Of a stretch of DNA of 36,081 bases, positions 1 through 8,898 are shown one piece after another. The stretch is from Pegethrix bostrychoides GSE-TBD4-15B (GTDB lineage: Bacteria > Cyanobacteriota > Cyanobacteriia > Elainellales > Elainellaceae). Position 1 is the first letter of the stretch. Each line of letters opens with the position of its first letter. Where the stretch lies: positions 1 to 36,081 of the forward strand of contig JAHHHV010000030.1 in the NCBI GenBank assembly GCA_019359155.1. The letters are read 5' to 3'. A model generated the notes under the pieces. That model was given only the letters and a program-made list of their open reading frames with translations, made no database searches and was not told the DNA's origin. Made by a program: the position numbers and the translations under genes.

Positions 1-1
1 G

Positions 2-109
2 CCAACAACCTCGCAAAGGGTAGATACGTTGATTGCAACAGCGCTGGATTTAATCGATCCCAACCATTTACGGAACTGGTTTGCTCACTGCTGTTATTGT
101 CCCCTATAA
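2..109 (+). pseudogene. C-terminal remnant of an IS630-type transposase
   Basis: An open frame runs from the window edge to a TAA at 107-109. Its last residues, including DLIDPNHLRNWFAHCCYC, match the usual end of IS630/Tc1-type DDE transposases, where a WFAHCGYC-like tail follows the catalytic core. Only about 35 codons are visible. The catalytic DDE residues would lie left of the window, so I cannot say whether the full element is intact. I did not identify a terminal inverted repeat downstream. Family assignment rests on the tail alone. Confidence 0.6.
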
Positions 110-289
110 ACCTGGAATCCGCTGTATGTTGTGTCTAAGATCAACAGTCAGATGCAAAAGAGACCTAAAAGAGCCAGGATTAGGTGCTTAAGGGCTGTCT
201 AGGCGTGGTTTAGAATGGAAGAGCTTAATATCGTTTTAAGGGGGCAAGAAGCGGCTTCCTTAAAGCTTTGTTTTAACTTAGGCTTATAT
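110..289. other. Intergenic, no gene seen
   Basis: This stretch lies between the transposase tail and the stop codon of the phosphatase-like gene. It has no convincing reading frame. It probably holds the right end of the IS and the 3' untranslated region of the minus-strand phosphatase-like gene. No strong terminator was recognised. Confidence 0.4.
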
Positions 290-1303
290 TTACTCTGTAT
301 ATGCGTTAAAGAACTCTAAATTTTTAATCACTAAGAAAGTTAGCTCAGGTTCATTAGTATGGCTAGCAGGTGAAACCTGATTTGCATCTCGCATAAATTT
401 GAAAACATCTTCTGAACTTAGGTTACTGTCTATACATGCTTTGAATTTATGAAAGAGAGTTTCCATATTCTCAGACCATTTTACGGGAAAGCATCCATCA
501 GTTAGAAGCATTAACCATTTGAGAGAAGCAGTTGGAAACTCCACTGATTGGAGTAAAGGTTGTATTTGAGAAAATGGTGCACCGTCAAGCATAGGGTAGG
601 AGTTTAGCTCCTGTGGATTATTGGTAAAGCGATCTCTTGAGACTCTAAAACAAGTTCCATAGTACTCATCTGACCAAATGACCTGAGGAGCAGCATTGCC
701 ATGATCTGCTGTGGCACGATTCATCTGATACGTAAAATCTTTATTTCGAGCTTGATCAACCTCGTAAACCTGATTTTTCGACCACCCATAGGTGCCATCA
801 ACAAGCTCCCACAGAGCGATTGTATCGCCGCCGCTAATGAGTTCAGTAGACTCAGATCCTAATTTCGCAATCACAAAACAGGCTCCAGCTCGATTGTGAG
901 GAGTGTATGGGGACAAGCTCAAGCCTTTATATAGTTCCCCAAGCGTAGCGTTTGCCCGTTTAAGAATATCGATTGCAGATTCTTCCTCTCTGGCAGTCAG
1001 GGCTATATTTTCTAAGATTAGCCCTGGAAGCAAACCGTAGGGGTACGCTCCAAAATAAGGAGTGCTTTCTAAAGCATTATGGACAGGAGGCACACCATCC
1101 CCGATAATAATAATCCCATTCGGGACGATGGCAACAAAATCATCTCCAACAAATTTTCCGCTTTTACTGTCAGATTTTGAGCCTAAATTTCCTGAATCTT
1201 GGATGCCCGAAATCTCAAATTCAGTCTTTTCAGCAACTAGATGCGACTGAATGAATTGCCTGTGACGGACGCCTAGCACCTGCGTACTTAAATATGGGAG
1301 CAT
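290..1303 (-). CDS. PP2C-like (PPM family) protein phosphatase
   Basis: The 337-aa product has the scattered motifs of the metal-dependent PP2C phosphatase fold. These are GDDF near residues 53-56, IIGDG at 66-70, NRAGACFVIA at 137-146, a GGD at 158-160, LLTDG at 266-270, and a last strand EPELTFLVI in place of the usual DN.T.LVI. The fold binds two metal ions through such aspartates and removes phosphate from Ser/Thr proteins. The last motif has E in place of D, so metal binding may be altered. It starts with ATG and lies 74 bp downstream of the STAND gene on the same strand, so the two may be co-transcribed. Activity against that protein or its partners is inference. It has no membrane segment or signal peptide. 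Confidence 0.65.
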   Translation of the reverse strand: MLPYLSTQVLGVRHRQFIQSHLVAEKTEFEISGIQDSGNLGSKSDSKSGKFVGDDFVAIVPNGIIIIGDGVPPVHNALESTPYFGAYPYGLLPGLILENIALTAREEESAIDILKRANATLGELYKGLSLSPYTPHNRAGACFVIAKLGSESTELISGGDTIALWELVDGTYGWSKNQVYEVDQARNKDFTYQMNRATADHGNAAPQVIWSDEYYGTCFRVSRDRFTNNPQELNSYPMLDGAPFSQIQPLLQSVEFPTASLKWLMLLTDGCFPVKWSENMETLFHKFKACIDSNLSSEDVFKFMRDANQVSPASHTNEPELTFLVIKNLEFFNAYTE

Positions 1304-1377
1304 TATCTTAAGATTAGGCTTGGAAGGAATAGTGGAGGCTTAAGGGGGAAAAATTTGTGAGCTTACAAGATCCTAGC

Positions 1378-4300
1378 TCAGTCTTCAAAAGCTCCAAGAA
1401 GCTTCAAAGTTGCCTTCTCAGGCTGTGACAGACCTTGAGTTCTAGTTATATTAATACCCTCATAAGGTCTAGGTGCTCTTAAGGTTTCAAGGCATTCATA
1501 GGTTTGAATATCCCAAAGTTTGATTGTTTCATCGTTACCCCCGCTGGCAAGCACCGGAGTCTCATCATAGCTAAACGCTACGGCAAGTACCCACTTTTCA
1601 TGCCCCATCAGCGTTACTAGTAGCTCGCCAGAACCTACGTCCCAAAGCCGTGGCTTGTCGCTACCACTTGCTAAAAGTTTACCATCTGGACTAAATGCCA
1701 CCGACCAGACCCAATTCTCATGCCCTTCTAAGGTCTTTAAGCATTCTCCTGTATCGACATTCCAGATCCTGGCTGTTTTGTCGTTACTGCCACTAGCAAG
1801 CATGTGAGGATCGGTTGGATTAAAGGCAACGGATCTCACCCAGCTTTCATGACCTTCCAGGACATTCAGGCAATCTCCTGATTCAACGTCCCAGATCCGA
1901 ATTTTTCCATCGTTATCGCCACTAGCAAACCATTTACCGTCAGGACTAAACGCCACTGACCAGACCCAGCTTTCATGCCCTTCTAGCGTTTTGTAGCACT
2001 CCCCTGTATCAACCCTCCAGAATTTAATGGTTTTATCGTTACTGCCGCTTCCGATAAGCTTACTTGTCGGGCTAAAGGCAACGGCTCTGACTTGGTTAGT
2101 ATGTCCGCCCAAGGTTCTGATTAGCTCTTTAGTCTCTGCTGACCAGAGTTTGATAGTGCGATCATCGCTGGCACTTGCGAAATATTGACTATTAGGGCTA
2201 AAGGCAACAGACATTGAACGGTTTGTATGCTCTTCAAGCGTTTTTACAAGCTTTCGGTCGTCTGTGCTCCAAATTCTGATTCTTCCGTTTTTACTGCTAC
2301 TAACGAGTGATTCACCGTTTGGATTAAATGCAACTGCCCATAGCTCGTCTGTATAACCTCTCAAGGTCTTAATCGGTTGGTCTTCTTTAATGTTCCAAAA
2401 CTTGATAATAGTACTACCACCACTAGATAAGGTCTGACCATCAGGATTAAATGCAACTGAACTGATCATATCTCCATGCCCGATATAAACCTTAAAATGC
2501 TCATCAGAATTAAGATTCCAACCTATTAACGTTGAATCCTGGCTACCGCTAACTAGAAAATTGCTGTCATGAGGATTAAAAGCAAGGCAGTAAACCTTAT
2601 CTTTATGTCGATCGAGCGTCTTCAAGCAGGAATAATTCAGAGTACTCCAAAGCTTTATCGTAGAATCCTCACTACCACTTGCAATCATCTGACCATCAGG
2701 ACTAAAGGCTACAGCTCTGATGGTGCCTTCATGTTCGGCAAGGATTTTAAGTAAAGTCCCTGCATTATCCCAAACTTTTAGAGTTTTATCTTCTGAACCA
2801 CTAACCAAGTATTGCCCATCGGGACTCCATGCAATTGACCAGACTCGAAAATTGGCAGTATGGGCTTGCCAGCTTTTTAGGCACTCCCCAGTTTCAACAT
2901 CCCAGAAATTAATTCTTCCATTACTTCCAGAACTAGCAAGAAGTTTAGTTTTTGGATTCTGAACCACTGAAAGTACAAGTCCTATGTCGCCTGCTAAGGT
3001 TTTAAGGCATTGATTATTCTGAATATCCCAGAGCCGAACGGTAAAATCTTCACTACCGCTAATTAATAAATTATTGTCTAAAGGGCTAAACGCTACTACC
3101 CTTACCCAGGCTGTATGAGCATCAAATGTTCTAACAAGTTCATTGTCTTCAAAGTTCCAGACAGAGATTTCTTGATTAGTATCACTGGCTGCTAAAAACT
3201 TGCCATCATTGCTAAAGGCAATAGACATTACGTTTCCTAAAGTTTGTGTAAAACTAGAATTAATAAAGACTGAATTAGTAAAATCAGCCTCTTGAATGGC
3301 TTTCCCTTGAAGATCAGCCTGTCGTATCGCAATTCCAGAGAAGTCATACCCTTTTACAGGCTGTTCTCCATAAATTTGAAACAACAGGTTAATAATGTTG
3401 CCAGCTGCGTAACCAGCTTTTAGATCTGATACTCCATGCTGCAAAATTGAAATAATCTGCTTAATTTGTACTTCAGTGCCTTTTCTGCCGTCCAAAATCT
3501 CAAATAGCTTTTCGTATAGTGAGCTTAAAAGAAGTTCTGCTTGAATCCTTCTGATATTGTCTTTAGATGATGCTTTAAGCAGAGCATGGCTACCTAATAA
3601 CTTTATTTCTCTATTTTTTATTTCTTGCCCAGTTTTATCAATGAGCCTCTCAATTGTATATTCAATCAAAACAGGTTGAAGTGTAAACAGATTAGAATCT
3701 TCGCCTCTTATCTCAAGAAGATGTCGCCTTTTTAGAGATTGGATAGTGCTAGGAATTTCTTGATGATAGGAATTTATCAAACGATCGGGTTCTATAGATT
3801 TAGGAGAAATATCCTCTTTTAAGGTTTGAAGAGGAACAGGCTCATAGTTGATAGCAAACCAGTACATTAAGCTCTCTTCAAGGGCAGAGAGACGCTTAAA
3901 GTGTTCATCTAAAAGCTGATTAATGCTGTGAAATAGTCTTTTTTGATTTTGTTTGAATTCCTTGCCTTGTCTTTTAATATATTCAGTAATGCTGCTTGAG
4001 TAGACTTCCTCAATGTGAGCTGCGGCAAGCTCTAAGGCAAAAGGGTTGCCATTATAAAAGGTAGTTAACTCTGCCCAGTCTTCGTCAGATCCATGAAATT
4101 CACCACTGTTGCGAAGGAGCTGTTTTACTTCATCTACATCTAGACCGCCTAACTCCATTGAAAAGATTCGTTTACGCCCTTTGTGCCTAGTTTCAAGCCA
4201 AGGGATAGTTTTTGGCTTCTCTCGTCCATTTAGAAGTAAACAACTCTTATGAGGAATTTCTCCAATTTGCCTAAAGAGTTCTGCATAGCCTTGATGCTCC

Positions 4301-5040
4301 TCTTTATATTCACCTGTAGGTGATTTTTCTTCGAGAATCTTATCTACGTTGTCTAGAATTATCAGGCAACGATACTGCTTAAGATATCCAAGGATTTTCC
4401 CTACCTTTTCAAACATACTACCAGGCAGAGTATAGTCTTCCTGATTAGATATAAATTTGACAATATCTAAAAGTATCGATTCGACGACTGGCTCACCTAA
4501 GAGCGAACGCCAGATAACGTACTCAAATTCTTCACCAACTTCCTCTCCCTGTGCCACTTTTGCAGACAGCTCTGATTTGCCGATGCCTGCTTTTCTAAGT
4601 CTTGTAGATTCTTCGTTACTCTGAAGCTTTCCTTTAGTATATGTAGCAGTTAATTCGGTTTTACCAGTTCCACCAATGCCGTATATACCTACAATTTGAT
4701 AACCATCTTGAATAATTAACTGCTCAAGCGTTAGTAATTCTTCAGTTCTTCCAACAAAGAAAGAAACATTAGGAGCATCTCCCCAATCGTAGAAGGGGCG
4801 TTTGCTTCCAACCCCAGAGAGTTCTTGCCAATCCAGAGAAATTTCATGACAAATATTTAAAAACGTTTGTCGGTCAACAGGATGTCCGTTGGCAAATCTA
4901 GATACAGTATCTCTTGATAGCTCAAGTTGCTCAGCTAGGCTAGTAATAGTAAAACCCCTAGTCTCCAAGAATCTCTTGACTTTTTTAAGCCAAACTTCCT
5001 TTACGTTAAGCGATCTACCAGGAACATCTTTACGGCTCAT
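1378..5040 (-). CDS. HTH / NB-ARC STAND ATPase with 14 WD40 repeats
   Basis: This 1220-aa signalling ATPase has an N-terminal helix-turn-helix (about residues 15-75), an NB-ARC nucleotide-binding module, helical domains to about 600, a short pentapeptide-like stretch (about 615-645), and 14 WD40 repeats, enough for two seven-bladed propellers. Walker A is GIGGTGKT at 121-128 and Walker B is CLIILDNVD at 225-233. A second P-loop-like motif, AGIGKSEL, sits at 151-158, directly before the conserved FEYVIWRSL. The C-terminus carries the tail PRPYEGINIT found in cyanobacterial relatives. STAND proteins of this form act as ligand-triggered oligomerising switches, several of them in anti-phage defence. 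The trigger and output here are unknown. It is a paralogue of the protein at 20403-24077. The N-terminal domain is DNA-binding-like rather than an obvious nuclease or toxin. Confidence 0.9.
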   Translation of the reverse strand: MSRKDVPGRSLNVKEVWLKKVKRFLETRGFTITSLAEQLELSRDTVSRFANGHPVDRQTFLNICHEISLDWQELSGVGSKRPFYDWGDAPNVSFFVGRTEELLTLEQLIIQDGYQIVGIYGIGGTGKTELTATYTKGKLQSNEESTRLRKAGIGKSELSAKVAQGEEVGEEFEYVIWRSLLGEPVVESILLDIVKFISNQEDYTLPGSMFEKVGKILGYLKQYRCLIILDNVDKILEEKSPTGEYKEEHQGYAELFRQIGEIPHKSCLLLNGREKPKTIPWLETRHKGRKRIFSMELGGLDVDEVKQLLRNSGEFHGSDEDWAELTTFYNGNPFALELAAAHIEEVYSSSITEYIKRQGKEFKQNQKRLFHSINQLLDEHFKRLSALEESLMYWFAINYEPVPLQTLKEDISPKSIEPDRLINSYHQEIPSTIQSLKRRHLLEIRGEDSNLFTLQPVLIEYTIERLIDKTGQEIKNREIKLLGSHALLKASSKDNIRRIQAELLLSSLYEKLFEILDGRKGTEVQIKQIISILQHGVSDLKAGYAAGNIINLLFQIYGEQPVKGYDFSGIAIRQADLQGKAIQEADFTNSVFINSSFTQTLGNVMSIAFSNDGKFLAASDTNQEISVWNFEDNELVRTFDAHTAWVRVVAFSPLDNNLLISGSEDFTVRLWDIQNNQCLKTLAGDIGLVLSVVQNPKTKLLASSGSNGRINFWDVETGECLKSWQAHTANFRVWSIAWSPDGQYLVSGSEDKTLKVWDNAGTLLKILAEHEGTIRAVAFSPDGQMIASGSEDSTIKLWSTLNYSCLKTLDRHKDKVYCLAFNPHDSNFLVSGSQDSTLIGWNLNSDEHFKVYIGHGDMISSVAFNPDGQTLSSGGSTIIKFWNIKEDQPIKTLRGYTDELWAVAFNPNGESLVSSSKNGRIRIWSTDDRKLVKTLEEHTNRSMSVAFSPNSQYFASASDDRTIKLWSAETKELIRTLGGHTNQVRAVAFSPTSKLIGSGSNDKTIKFWRVDTGECYKTLEGHESWVWSVAFSPDGKWFASGDNDGKIRIWDVESGDCLNVLEGHESWVRSVAFNPTDPHMLASGSNDKTARIWNVDTGECLKTLEGHENWVWSVAFSPDGKLLASGSDKPRLWDVGSGELLVTLMGHEKWVLAVAFSYDETPVLASGGNDETIKLWDIQTYECLETLRAPRPYEGINITRTQGLSQPEKATLKLLGAFED

Positions 5041-5410
5041 GTTCTTTAGAGATGACTATGTTTTCTAGGATTTTACCTAATTTAGCTGCACAAAAGATTA
5101 TTTCTTGTCTTTAAAGTATGATTTCTCCGCTTACCGAAGAATAAAGGTGACGTGGAATTTTCCTAGTTGTAGAAAAACCTTTAAAAAGTCCTACAGTTGC
5201 TCCGACGCTAACTCCGACAGCCGCTTAGTATGCTGATTTTGTAAGCAATTGGTGAGCTTCCCAGTCCGCACTGGGTAACACCCAACAGGCTTACCCAACA
5301 ACTCGACAATACCCTTATCGTTCATTCCCAATTCCCTTTCAGAACACAGCTGTGCTCTGGCTGAGGGAGCTTTGCAACCAAAATTATCCCAAAAAGGAGA
5401 CCTAAACACC
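5041..5410. other. Divergent intergenic region with inverted repeats
   Basis: This 370-bp gap separates the minus-strand STAND gene from the plus-strand mobilization module and must hold both promoters. It has a small nested inverted repeat at 5272-5296 (TGGGT/ACCCA at 5272-5284 and GGGTAA/TTACCC at 5273-5296) and a near-perfect 20-bp palindrome at 5340-5359. A minus-strand frame crossing 5191-5460 is open but overlaps the start and ribosome site of the real gene at 5411 and shows no family features. Confidence 0.5.
5340..5359. promoter_or_regulatory. 20-bp near-perfect palindrome, candidate operator
   Basis: The sequence CAGAACACAGCTGTGCTCTG pairs with itself at nine of ten positions around its centre. 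It ends 51 bp before the ATG at 5411. Size, symmetry and position suit a dimeric repressor site controlling the mobilization module. The ribbon-helix-helix protein and the HTH proteins of the module are possible binders. This is inference from position only. Confidence 0.35.
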
Positions 5411-5692
5411 ATGATTGCAGACACCATGACTGCCGCCAATAAAGCTATGAGCAATGGCACCTTTTCTCAGTTCACCTTCAACCAAAGCCTGATCCTTGCA
5501 GAGGTACTTGCCTGCAAGCTGCGGACAAACTGCTCTATTGAAGAGGTGCTTGACCAGGTGGATGGAGATGCTGAACTGTCAGAAGAGGCAGTAGAGTTTT
5601 TATATCTTCATGATGATGAACCACAGGACGCTCTGCTTGGATTGATCCTTGCTCTTATCTTGCGTTGCCAGTCAGCAAAATCTTCTGATTAG
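5411..5692 (+). CDS. Small conserved-type protein, first of a paralogous pair
   Basis: The 93-aa product is mainly helical and acidic, ending in a hydrophobic LLGLILALIL helix. I chose the ATG at 5411 because AAAAAGGAG at 5391-5399 lies just upstream; an upstream in-frame start at 5372 has no such site. It aligns along its second half with the next gene: both have a L.LE/AE..A.K.RT segment, an acidic middle and a terminal LLGL..ALIL. The family is not recognised. Position at the head of the mobilization module suggests an accessory or regulatory role, but nothing in the sequence shows it. Confidence 0.7.
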   Translation: MIADTMTAANKAMSNGTFSQFTFNQSLILAEVLACKLRTNCSIEEVLDQVDGDAELSEEAVEFLYLHDDEPQDALLGLILALILRCQSAKSSD

Positions 5693-5746
5693 CGAACACT
5701 CTTTCTTCTTCACTATTTACTTAAAACTACAAAAGGAAAATCTTCC

Positions 5747-6043
5747 ATGCTTAACGACACAACGATCACTAATTCCACAATGACCAAGGGAGAGGAAGCA
5801 AGCAGGCTGATTGAAAGCTTGTCTATTTCGTGCATGACCACTGCTAGAAAGTATCTAATGCTGGAAGCAACGGCTAGAAAAATGCGAACAGGCGAGTCTC
5901 TCCAATCAGCCCTTCGGGCTATCGACTCAGAGGCAGAATACGTTCCTGTTGAAATTGAGTGCTTGATCTTTCCGTATGGGAAAGACGAGGTATCACTCCT
6001 TGGATTACTTTTTGCTTTGATCCTATCTAAGCAAGGCTTCTAG
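5747..6043 (+). CDS. Small conserved-type protein, second of a paralogous pair
   Basis: The 98-aa product resembles the preceding protein. It shares the YLMLEATARKMRTGESL stretch (compare ILAEVLACKLRTNCSI), the acidic centre, and the terminal LLGLLFALIL. The genes are 54 bp apart with AAAAGGAAAA upstream of this ATG. The pair looks like an old tandem duplication with strong divergence. No catalytic or binding motif is visible. The C-terminal hydrophobic helix could mediate packing between the two products, which might form a heterodimer; this is inference. Confidence 0.7.
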   Translation: MLNDTTITNSTMTKGEEASRLIESLSISCMTTARKYLMLEATARKMRTGESLQSALRAIDSEAEYVPVEIECLIFPYGKDEVSLLGLLFALILSKQGF

Positions 6044-6135
6044 GCAGAACCAAGAAAGAGAGGGGAGTGGTGCCAAGAGGTGGCACTCTCCCCTCTTAAA
6101 AGAGGTAGGGCACAATCCCTAATTTTGTATACACA
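6044..6135. other. Candidate origin of transfer (oriT)
   Basis: This 92-bp gap lies directly upstream of the ribbon-helix-helix and relaxase genes. It contains a long imperfect hairpin (6059-6096, arms AGAGGGGAG and CTCCCCTCT with an inner TGCCA/TGGCA) and a second small inverted repeat (TAGGG 6106-6110, CCCTA 6117-6121), then a T-rich stretch with TGTATACA. Tandem inverted repeats next to relaxosome genes are typical of oriT regions. I cannot point to a nic site by homology. The first hairpin has no U-run and so is a poor intrinsic terminator. Confidence 0.4.
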
Positions 6136-6546
6136 ATGCCAAAACCATTAACCTCGCAAGCTTACGGGCTAACGCCTAAACCAGGCGGAATGACTGAAAA
6201 ACTATCTTTTCGGGTTCCAAGTGACGTATATACAGAGCTTAAAAGCATGGGGGAGAAGCGAAAACGCTCTCCTCATGAGGTTGGACGAGAGCTTGTGCTT
6301 TTAGCGATGGAAGCTCCAGAGCGATCAGACCTTGTGCGTGAGGTCTATGAGCTTTCGGCTGGCGTGTCGTTACTTCAGGAAAAACTGTCTTTGCTTGAAG
6401 CTCAGAATATGGGGCTTATTCTCACCTTTGCCAGAATCTCTGAGCTTCTTTTAGTGAACCTGCTAAATATCGAGCCTGAATCAGCCTCAGAGGTAATTGG
6501 AGAGATTATTAACAGCTCATTTGGAGAAGAAGAGGAGGAAGATTGA
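6136..6546 (+). CDS. Ribbon-helix-helix relaxosome accessory protein (MobC-like role)
   Basis: The 136-aa product has a ribbon-helix-helix signature at about residues 20-58: a basic/hydrophobic strand EKLSFRVPSD followed by two helices. A leucine-rich coiled-coil stretch covers about 66-112 and the tail is very acidic (EEEEED). Such proteins bind oriT or the promoter and help the relaxase. The stop codon is one base before the relaxase ATG, so the two are translated together. ATG 6136 is preceded by TTTTGTATACACA with no clear ribosome site. The specific family name is not certain. Confidence 0.7.
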   Translation: MPKPLTSQAYGLTPKPGGMTEKLSFRVPSDVYTELKSMGEKRKRSPHEVGRELVLLAMEAPERSDLVREVYELSAGVSLLQEKLSLLEAQNMGLILTFARISELLLVNLLNIEPESASEVIGEIINSSFGEEEEED

Positions 6547-6547
6547 A

Positions 6548-8189
6548 ATGGCTGCTTCAGTTCAAATACTGAACGGTAAAAACGGTAAGTACCATACTGG
6601 CGGAATCCAAAGTAATGAGAATCAGCTAGGGGAGCTTGAAGGCAGCTTTTTTGGGACTGGTGCAGAAAAGCTTTTATTGGATGAGGCGATTAAGCAGAAT
6701 GACAAACGGTTTTCAGAGCTACTAAACGGAATCAATCCAGAAAATTTAGAACAGCTTCGGCAGGTAAGAAGTTTCCCGTATACAGACCAAGACGGTAACC
6801 TTAAAACCCGAAAAGCTGTTACAGCGTATGACATCACTTTGAGCCCTCCAAAATCGTACAGTGAACTCTGGGCTACTTCTGATCCTGATATCCGCTTAAA
6901 ACTTGAGGAAATCCATCAGAAGGCAGTAAAAGAAGTTGCAACTTATGTTCAAGACAATCTTGTCTTAAGCCGAGGACAGAAAGGAGGTGGGGCAGAAAAA
7001 GTTGCTCCGATCTTTTGCAAGTTTTCAGCACTCAACTTCTAGAGAGAACCAACCGCAGCTTCATACACATCTTGTTTTACTAAATACGGGCATCAAAGAA
7101 AATGGTAAGGGCTGTGCTCTAGATGGAAGACCAATTTTAAAAAATATCAAAACCCTTGGAGCGATTCACGAAAATGAGATCCGGCGGGGACTTCACCAAG
7201 AGTTAGGAGTTAAAACCAGAGATGTCACTTATGAGCGGGAGGTAGAAGATAAAACAGGGAAAACCAAAACGTTAAAGTCTAAAAGCTTTGAAATCGAAGG
7301 TGTTCCAAAGGAGCTTTGTGAGTTCCACTCAAAGCGGCGAGAGCAAATTGAAGCAGTTAGTCTTCCAACTGATACCAAGATGCAGACCAAGTTTAAGGTG
7401 CTTACCACCCGAAAAGCTAAAGAGGAGCGGGTGGATCGAGAGGCATTGTTTTTAGAGGCAAGAGAAGCTGCTAAGAGTTTTAGATTTGAACCTAAAAAAC
7501 TTCTAGGAAGGCAGAAATCTAAAGAGCTTGAAACTAAGGAGTTAGAAGATATCAAAACGACTCTAAGCCGTTCACTTTCAGAAACTTCAAAATACAAGGG
7601 AGCAATTAAAGAGAGTGATGTATTTACACAGACTCTTAAAGAATCAAAAGGAAGGCTTACAGCAAAGGAAGCTCAAAATTTCTCCAAAGATTTCACAAAA
7701 GAGTATCTACATGCAATTGGAAATTCAAACGTACATACACTAAACAAAAAGGGAGTAGAGCTTTCACAGAGCGATTCTCTTTACTCAAAAGTCCGAGACA
7801 AGCTGATTTCACCATTAAAACGAATTCTTCCAGAGGGCAAACCTTTAAGTTACCAGTACCGTAAAGCTCAATATGAGAAGCGAGTTCAAAAAGCTTTAAA
7901 GAAGCAAAAGACCTTTAAGCGAAAAGCTTTTTTATTGTATATGACTGGCAAAATCTCTCGTAAAAAGTATGTACAGATTAGAGATGACAAGGGGCAACCA
8001 AAAACTAGACTTGGAGTTAATGCTAAGTGGTTATTGACAAACAAAATCTCAACCAAACAAAGAGATTATCTGCTCAAGAAGATTGAGCAAGAGAGGCTAA
8101 AGCTTGAAAAGCCTAAAGAGATAAAGCTTAAACCTCCAACGCAAGAAAAGAGACCCGACAATTACAAAGAAAAAGAAAGGGATAGGTAA
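6548..8189 (+). pseudogene. MobF (TrwC/TraI-type) relaxase, interrupted by a +1 frameshift
   Basis: The relaxase domain is split between two frames. The first frame (from ATG 6548) gives 156 residues up to KVAPIF at 7013-7015. It holds the N-terminal Tyr15, the GSFFGTGAEKL segment and the MobF motif AYDITLSPPKSYSELWA (93-109). The second frame, from GCA at 7017, continues with ASFQHSTSRENQPQLHTHL, the metal-binding histidine motif. Dropping one T from the TTTT run at 7013-7016 restores one 546-aa protein. As written, the first frame ends at 7040-7042. A GTG at 6987 could start the second part but would lack the catalytic tyrosine. There is no helicase domain after the relaxase domain; the C-terminal half is basic and Lys-rich. 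This is either a true mutation or a homopolymer sequencing error. Confidence 0.85.
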
Positions 8190-8193
8190 AACG

Positions 8194-8898
8194 ATGCCGA
8201 GAGCAAAAGTTGTACAAGATAGATTGACTTTTGGATTCGTTAGAATTCTTGCTTTTATAGGGGGTGTAGTAGTTGGATATTTTGGTGCAATCCCTGCACG
8301 GCTTATATTTTATGCCTTGCTAGGTAATTTAGATTATAGAGCCACCTGCTCTATGGCATCTTACTTTTCGACTGACTGCCAAGAAGGGTTAAGCCAGATG
8401 TTTAATCTATTTTCTACAGTTGGAAGGTTCATAGGAATCATTTTCATGGTATTAAAGTTTTCAGATATGCAGGATAAATTTCTGTATATACAGAATCTAA
8501 AAGTAATGCATAGAAAACTCTACTTTAAAGTTAGAAACTACTTCTATGAGCCATATAGCAAACAGCTAGATATTTTCTGGTCGATTCTGTATGTACTTTT
8601 TGAAACGATCTTGCCGCTTGCCACAGTTTTAATTTCCTGGTCTATCGTATTTTCTGTTTTCTATTCACTAATCGGCTGGTTTAGCATTATCCTCTGCTTC
8701 ATTGGAAGTAGTCTTATCTACGACTGGGTTTCAAGACTTTTATATATGATGTTGTTTCCGCACAGATTAGAGCAGGAAGTTAGGGAAGCATCGCTAAATA
8801 ACGCAGTGCTTGAGGCAAAAGAGCAAGAGGAGCGAAGAGATAAGTCGAGGCTTAAGCACGAGGAGAGCAAGTATGAAGAGCTTGATGGTATGGATTGA
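8194..8898 (+). CDS. Multi-TM membrane protein of the mobilization module
   Basis: The 234-aa product has four or more hydrophobic segments: about residues 12-45, 67-88, 126-156 and 158-188. A charged cytoplasmic-looking tail rich in E, K and R follows. A basic loop (about 95-122) separates the segments. I do not recognise a family. It starts 4 bp after the relaxase stop, with GAAAGGGATAGG upstream, and its 3' end overlaps the coupling ATPase gene by 26 bp. Because that ATPase lacks its own N-terminal membrane helices, this protein is a good candidate for its membrane anchor; that link is inference from gene order. Confidence 0.75.
   Translation: MPRAKVVQDRLTFGFVRILAFIGGVVVGYFGAIPARLIFYALLGNLDYRATCSMASYFSTDCQEGLSQMFNLFSTVGRFIGIIFMVLKFSDMQDKFLYIQNLKVMHRKLYFKVRNYFYEPYSKQLDIFWSILYVLFETILPLATVLISWSIVFSVFYSLIGWFSIILCFIGSSLIYDWVSRLLYMMLFPHRLEQEVREASLNNAVLEAKEQEERRDKSRLKHEESKYEELDGMD

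Noticed and set aside
5191-5460. Minus-strand 89-aa open frame before the mobilization module
   Set aside because: It overlaps the start and ribosome site of the better supported gene at 5411 and has no family-like sequence; the region looks regulatory.
7010-7020. Programmed +1 frameshifting in the relaxase
   Set aside because: No stop codon or rare codon follows at once and there is no known slippery context; mutation or read error is simpler.
6987-8189. Second half of the relaxase as an independent gene from GTG 6987
   Set aside because: It would lack the catalytic tyrosine and the first MobF motif, and its first residues are a frameshifted reading of the upstream domain.
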